A DNA stretch of 34,985 bases from Reyranella sp. (GTDB lineage Bacteria > Pseudomonadota > Alphaproteobacteria > Reyranellales > Reyranellaceae), in the NCBI GenBank assembly GCA_030684475.1, contig JAUXWB010000059.1, positions 1-34,985 of the forward strand, written 5' to 3'. The translations under genes and the position numbers were made by a program. A model generated the notes under the pieces. It did not search any database. It had not been told where the DNA came from and was given only the letters and a program-made list of their open reading frames with translations. This document shows, in pieces, positions 31,162 to 34,985 of the stretch (the stretch's first letter is position 1; every line of letters begins with the position of its first letter).

Positions 31162-32046
31162 ATGGCTGATATCGTTGCGATCACGGACCCGAGGCTCAGC
31201 GCCCAGGTTTCTGCCCTGGGTGCAGAGCTTGTAAGTCTGCAGGACCGCGACGGGTCGGACCTGCTGTGGGACGGCGATCCCGCCTTCTGGACCGGCCGCT
31301 CGCCGCTCTTGTTCCCCATCGTTGGCGAAGCGAAGGACAACCGGATCACGGTCGCGGGTGCGCAGTATCAGATCGAGCGCCACGGCTTTGCCCGCACCTC
31401 GCGCTTCGCACTGATCTCTTCCGGGGCCGCGCGCTGCACATGGCGTCTGGAGGCAAGCGAGGCGACGCGGCGGCACTATCCGTTCGAGTTCCGCCTCGAC
31501 GTCACTTACGCGATTGAGGGTGGGGCGCTGCACATGACGGCCGAGGTGACGAACAGGGGCTATGGCGTCATGCCGGCCTCGTTCGGCTTCCATCCGGCGC
31601 TGCGCTGGCCCTTGCCCTATGGCAAGCCGCGCGCGGCGCACGAGATCGTCTTCGAACGGGACGAGCCCGCACCGATCCGGCGGCCCGTTGACGGGCTGCT
31701 GAGTTTGGCAGGGCATCCGACGCCAGTGCGCAATCGCGTCCTCGCGCTGCATGACAAGCTGTTCGAGGACGGCGCCCTGGTGTTCGACGCGCTGGCCAGC
31801 CGCAGCCTTGTCTATGGCGAGGCACTTCGGGTGTCGTTCCCGCGCATGCCCCATCTCGGGATCTGGACCAAGCCCGGGGCGGGCTTCGTCTGCATCGAGC
31901 CGTGGCAGGGCCATGCCAGCCCCGAGGGCTTCGACGGCGAGCTCGCTGACAAGCCCGGCATGGTTACGATCATGCCGGGCGCAACGGAGAGCTTCGGGAT
32001 GTCGATCGGTCTGATCGACTCACCGCAACGCGGTGGTGAGCGCTGA
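31162..32046 (+). CDS. Aldose 1-epimerase family protein
   Basis: Predicted cytosolic mutarotase-like protein of 294 aa. Landmarks are SALGAELVSLQDRDG, the Arg-His pair in QIERHGFARTSRF (family His), FGFHPALRWPLP with a second His and FVCIEPWQGHASPEGF with the catalytic Glu. This matches the YeaD/LacX branch of the GalM superfamily; the sugar is not identified. It follows hyfI by 24 bp, but the unrelated function argues against a functional link. Its last 27 bases overlap the end of the convergent fused hydroxylase gene. Confidence 0.88.
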   Translation: MADIVAITDPRLSAQVSALGAELVSLQDRDGSDLLWDGDPAFWTGRSPLLFPIVGEAKDNRITVAGAQYQIERHGFARTSRFALISSGAARCTWRLEASEATRRHYPFEFRLDVTYAIEGGALHMTAEVTNRGYGVMPASFGFHPALRWPLPYGKPRAAHEIVFERDEPAPIRRPVDGLLSLAGHPTPVRNRVLALHDKLFEDGALVFDALASRSLVYGEALRVSFPRMPHLGIWTKPGAGFVCIEPWQGHASPEGFDGELADKPGMVTIMPGATESFGMSIGLIDSPQRGGER

Positions 32047-33282
32047 CGCACTCCGCCACACCTGCTTCTGACAGATGAACAGCACACAGCCTTCGATCGC
32101 GAGCGTGTCGGCGGCGGTCTGGCGGACGGTCGCCCGGTAGGTCTGGCCGTCCTCGGGATTGTAGATGCGACCCTCCCAGCCGCCTTTCGCCGACCGCGTC
32201 AGCCCGGAAAGGATCGACAGCCCGACCAGCGGTCTTGCGCGCAAGCCGGCGTCGGCATTCTGGGCGTCGAGGCGCGGCCGGCCCTTCTCGTCGGTGGCGT
32301 CCCACAGCCAGCGGATCGTGCCGCAGAGACCCGATGTGTCCGTGCAGGACGCAAGCTCGACGATGGCGGCGACGCCGGGCGTCGCCCAGCGCCCGACGGG
32401 CCCCTCGTCGGCCTGGGCCGGGTCGGCGGCGAGGAGAAGTCCACCGGCCAGAATGCTTCCGGCGATCGCTCGCACGGGAACACGGCCGGCGATCGCGGGT
32501 GGCGTGGCCTTTGCCTGCGGCGAGATGATCGCTTCGAACTTGGCGCAATAGTCGGGATGCTCGGTGCCCATGAGCTTGTCCCACCAGCGGAAGTAGAGGC
32601 CGTAGTTGTAGCGTCCGGCCTCGTGATGAAGATCGTGGTGGGTCGTGGTGTTGTTCCAGCCCAGCCACCGGCCCGGCCCGAAGGCGGCGGAATGCACTTC
32701 GGCACCGGCATGTCCCATGACGTTGCGCAGGATCTGTACGATGCCGAAGGCGAGCAGCCCGAGGCCGTGCATCGGCACGACGAGGAGGAACAGCGGCACG
32801 AAGGCGGCGTGGACGATGGCCTCCGGCACGGCGAAGGAATAGGCCGCCCACGGCGTCGGCGTGCGCGACAGGTGGTGCGTGCGATGGAACAGCGCGAACA
32901 GGCGGCGGTGGTGCATCGCGCGGTGAGCCCAGTAGAAATAGGTGTCGTGCGCCACCAGCATCAGGGCCAGCGATCCCACGAGGTAGAGCGGCCCGACCTG
33001 CTGGAAGCCCTTGTAGATCGTGATCCAGCCCTGATGGTCGCCGACCGCGACGATCGCGCCCAGCAGTGAGAAAATGAAGGCGGTACGCAGCGAGGCCAGG
33101 ACCTCGCGCCGCTTGTCGGCGCCCGTGGCGTCGCGGGCCTGCAGCTTGCGTCTGGCGAGCCCCGCCTTCCAGAAGAGGGCCAGGATCGTGGCCATCAGCG
33201 TGGCGCCCACGAGATAGCGGGCGGTGTCCATGGCCCAGACCGTTGGCCAGGCGGACAGGTAGACTTGCATCGAGTCGTTCAT
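32020..33282 (-). CDS. Sterol desaturase/fatty acid hydroxylase fused to a DUF2147 domain
   Basis: A 420-aa fusion. Residues 1 to about 255 form a membrane diiron hydroxylase with three His boxes: H112DTYFYWAH120 with H124-H125, H133RTHH137 and H215HDLHH220. Four hydrophobic segments are present. Residues 270-420 are a DUF2147 domain (GRWATPGVAAIVELASC, CGTIRWLWDATDEKGRPRLD, GWEGRIYNPEDG). At the junction lies a signal-peptide-like segment AIAGSILAGGLLLAADPAQA, and an in-frame GTG at 32475 could once have started a separate exported DUF2147 protein. The start at ATG 33282 has a strong GGAGGGG site. The hydroxylase substrate (lipid or sterol-like) is unknown. An AraC-family regulator gene lies upstream. 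Confidence 0.8.
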   Translation of the reverse strand: MNDSMQVYLSAWPTVWAMDTARYLVGATLMATILALFWKAGLARRKLQARDATGADKRREVLASLRTAFIFSLLGAIVAVGDHQGWITIYKGFQQVGPLYLVGSLALMLVAHDTYFYWAHRAMHHRRLFALFHRTHHLSRTPTPWAAYSFAVPEAIVHAAFVPLFLLVVPMHGLGLLAFGIVQILRNVMGHAGAEVHSAAFGPGRWLGWNNTTTHHDLHHEAGRYNYGLYFRWWDKLMGTEHPDYCAKFEAIISPQAKATPPAIAGRVPVRAIAGSILAGGLLLAADPAQADEGPVGRWATPGVAAIVELASCTDTSGLCGTIRWLWDATDEKGRPRLDAQNADAGLRARPLVGLSILSGLTRSAKGGWEGRIYNPEDGQTYRATVRQTAADTLAIEGCVLFICQKQVWRSASALTTALR

Positions 33283-33345
33283 CGGGCGCCCCTCCATCAG
33301 GCGTGCCCAATGGGTAGGAGGACGCGGCGGCTGGATCGCGCCGAA

Positions 33346-33389
33346 GCCGAAATTCGGCCGATATCCTTGGAAAACGGCTCGCCGTTTCC
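33346..33389. promoter_or_regulatory. Two short palindromes between the regulator and hydroxylase genes
   Basis: GCCGAAATTCGGC (33346-33358) is a 6-1-6 palindrome. At 33369-33389 GGAAAACGGC and GCCGTTTCC form a near-perfect inverted repeat around TC. Both are upstream of the hydroxylase gene and downstream of the AraC gene. They could be operator sites for the adjacent regulator, or a weak terminator. No T-run is present. Confidence 0.35.
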
Positions 33390-33404
33390 GGAATCGGCGA
33401 GGAC

Positions 33405-34502
33405 TCAGGCGCCGTTGCGGCCCGTTGCCGTCCGGCGGTACTCCGTCGGGGTCACGCCGGTGTCGCCTTTGAAGGCCCGGTTGAAGGGCCCCAGCGACTG
33501 GAAGCCCGAGTCGAGGGCGATGGTGAGGATCGGCACCTCGGTCTGCGTCGGGTCGGCCAGGGCCTGCTTGGCATCGGCCAGCCGGTGGCGGTTCAGGTAC
33601 TCGTTGAAGTTCCGGTAGCCCAGCCCGCGGTTGATGGCGCGGCGCAGCCGGTATTCCGGCAGGCCGAGCTTGCCCGCCAGTACGCCGATGGTGAGGCCCT
33701 CCTGCCGGTAGAGCCGATCGACCGACATCAGCCGTTCCAGCGTGGCGAGCAGGCCGGGGTCGACCGGCTCGTCCTCGGTGGGCGCGACTCCGGGCGCCAC
33801 TGCCTCCGCGAGGACGAGGGCCGGCAGCACGGAGTCGAGGTCGGCCTGCAGCAGCAGGACCGCGATGATGGCGGCGATCGCCGCCAATGCCGCCGAGTTG
33901 AGCAGGTGGAGCCCTATCGGCACATGGTCGTGGCCGAACACGAGCTCGACCGTGACCGTGACCCCGATGTGGAGCGCCACGGCGATCAGGATGAACAGGC
34001 GCAGGCGCCGCCGTCCCTCGACCAGATCGCTGCCCCAGCCGCGAACCGTCTGCACCAGCGCCAGCAGCGCGAGAAGGATCACCGCGACACGCACCGCCAC
34101 GCCCACCAGCCAATGTGTCGTGATGCCGGCGCCGAACAGGTGGGCCACGGGCCATATGGCCAGGCCGAGCCAGACCAGCGCGTGCCAGGGTCTTAGCCGG
34201 AAGGAATCGTCGAACAGGGCGCGCGCGAACAGCCAGAAGACGGCGGCATTGCCCGTGCACAGCATCAGTACCGGTGCGAACCAGGGTGACAGCTCGCCGT
34301 GGGGCCCCGGCGACGAGCAGACCGCATAGGCAGCGGCGCCCACCGCCAGCAGGGCGCCGAGCCAGGCCGCCGGCCGGCCGCGGCCCTGGCGCAAGGTCGC
34401 CAACGCGATGACGAGGAACAGCGCGATGGCCGCGCCACGCAGCGCGATGTCGAGAGTGACGAGAAAGCCGGGGCCGCCCATGGCCGGCAGCGTGCTTAGC
34501 AT
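33405..34502 (-). CDS. Membrane-anchored AraC-family transcriptional regulator
   Basis: Protein of 365 aa with seven predicted transmembrane helices in residues 1-225 and a C-terminal AraC DNA-binding domain (about 255-362). The domain carries two helix-turn-helix units: LTIGVLAGKLGLPEYRLRRA and a second containing VPILTIALDSGFQSLGPFNRAF followed by GVTPTEYRR. The usual cytosolic ligand domain is replaced by a membrane sensor domain. The first helix follows MLSTLPAMGGPGFL; ATG 34481 is an alternative start. The downstream hydroxylase gene in the same direction (122 bp away) is a plausible target. Its signal is not known. Confidence 0.85.
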   Translation of the reverse strand: MLSTLPAMGGPGFLVTLDIALRGAAIALFLVIALATLRQGRGRPAAWLGALLAVGAAAYAVCSSPGPHGELSPWFAPVLMLCTGNAAVFWLFARALFDDSFRLRPWHALVWLGLAIWPVAHLFGAGITTHWLVGVAVRVAVILLALLALVQTVRGWGSDLVEGRRRLRLFILIAVALHIGVTVTVELVFGHDHVPIGLHLLNSAALAAIAAIIAVLLLQADLDSVLPALVLAEAVAPGVAPTEDEPVDPGLLATLERLMSVDRLYRQEGLTIGVLAGKLGLPEYRLRRAINRGLGYRNFNEYLNRHRLADAKQALADPTQTEVPILTIALDSGFQSLGPFNRAFKGDTGVTPTEYRRTATGRNGA

Positions 34503-34541
34503 TTTGCCGCCGCCGCGCCACCTTGGCCGTGCGGCAACGGT

Positions 34542-34985
34542 TCAGCGCTTCGCGGCGAGACTCTTGAACAGCGCGTCGCTGCGGTCGTCGGCCGGGAAGA
34601 AGCATTCGATGCGGACTTCCTGCAGGGTGATGTCCTGCGGCGTGCCCAAGGTGGCGATGGTGCTGAAGACCGACATCGACTTGCCACCGACGATGAAATC
34701 GAGCGTCAGCACCGGCGTCGGGCGCTCCTCGAAGCGGACCCGGCGGAACGAGGCCGGCACGTCGGGATAGGCCATGATTTCCTCGATGAAGCTGAGCGCC
34801 TTGGGCTCGCCGCCGTCGGCCAGGATCTCGGCATAGGTCGTCGACACCAGGTAGCGCGCGACTTCCTCCCAGTTGGAGATCTTGGACCGCAGCGCCTTGG
34901 GATCGAGCAGCCATTGCAGGATGTTGGGGCCCTTGCCGGGCGGCGGCGCCGGGGGCGGGCCCTCGAACAGGAACAGCGTGAAGGC
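34542..34985 (-). CDS. XRE-family regulator with MmyB-like ligand domain, N-terminally incomplete
   Basis: The C-terminal 147 residues of a protein whose 5' part lies outside the window. The pattern matches the MmyB-like ligand-binding domain: GPNILQWLLDPKALRSKISN and NWEEVARYLV, then DFIVGGKSMSVFSTIATLGT and PQDITLQEVRIECFFPADDR. Full-length members have an N-terminal XRE helix-turn-helix, not seen here. The ligand in such regulators may be a fatty acid. The gene ends 39 bp before the AraC-family gene, in the same direction, so the two regulators may share a transcript. Confidence 0.8.
   Translation of the reverse strand, partial: AFTLFLFEGPPPAPPPGKGPNILQWLLDPKALRSKISNWEEVARYLVSTTYAEILADGGEPKALSFIEEIMAYPDVPASFRRVRFEERPTPVLTLDFIVGGKSMSVFSTIATLGTPQDITLQEVRIECFFPADDRSDALFKSLAAKR

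Noticed and set aside
32020..34914. One 964-residue protein on the minus strand
   Set aside because: The upstream part is an arginine-rich reading of the antisense or shifted frame through the regulator genes. The real gene starts at 33282 behind a strong ribosome site.

Overview
The window is high-GC DNA (roughly two thirds G+C by eye) from an alphaproteobacterium. The main evidence is an Irr-type Fur-family regulator divergent from fabA-fabB, with a perfect Irr (ICE) operator beside it. The Hyf-like operon and the C-terminally tagged repeat families fit the Hyphomicrobiales or a neighbouring order (a Reyranella-like genome is a guess only). Most genes are chromosomal housekeeping or metabolic genes. 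One stretch of about 3.3 kb (13.03-16.5 kb) is a gene graveyard with phage remnants.

Layout. 1-4.3 kb: fabB (partial) and fabA on the minus strand; irr on the plus strand; then an ICE operator, promoter, rubrerythrin, terminator, and a coupled pair encoding a two-cluster Fe-S/CCG-domain protein and a DUF3501 protein. 4.3-6.9 kb (minus): two tandem TonB-like proteins and an exported SH3-domain protein. 7.1-8.1 kb: a D-2-hydroxyacid dehydrogenase. 8.2-10.9 kb (minus): an envelope-lipid operon of MAPEG protein, PlsB-type acyltransferase and YihY/BrkB membrane protein. 11.0-12.2 kb (minus): a class V aminotransferase gene broken by one in-frame TAA. 12.3-13.0 kb: a YgjP/SprT-like metallopeptidase.

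13.0-16.5 kb: hairpin repeats, two decayed copies of the tail of a phage terminase large subunit in direct orientation, and between them small unrecognised genes (two of them tandem paralogues) plus an orphan HigA antitoxin. A frameshifted small gene and a cluster of four CCGACAC-type repeats follow.

16.5-23.7 kb: a DadA-like FAD oxidoreductase (minus); the hslVU protease operon; an MFS transporter with a small membrane ORF downstream (minus); and an exported alpha/beta hydrolase whose stop overlaps the start of a nitronate monooxygenase gene.

24.0-31.1 kb: a compact six-gene operon in the order hyfB-C-E-F-G-I, with four successive 4-nt start/stop overlaps. It encodes four membrane subunits and two peripheral subunits related to complex I and group 4 hydrogenases. 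The large subunit lacks the normal NiFe ligands: Ser replaces both Cys of the N-terminal motif, and the C-terminal motif is CX5C rather than CX2C. The complex therefore looks like an energy-converting hydrogenase-related (Ehr) ion pump of unknown redox chemistry, not a hydrogenase. This is the most interesting system in the window.

31.1-35.0 kb: an aldose-1-epimerase-like protein; then on the minus strand a sterol desaturase-like hydroxylase fused to a DUF2147 domain, a membrane-anchored AraC-family regulator, and the C-terminal part of an XRE/MmyB-type regulator running off the window.
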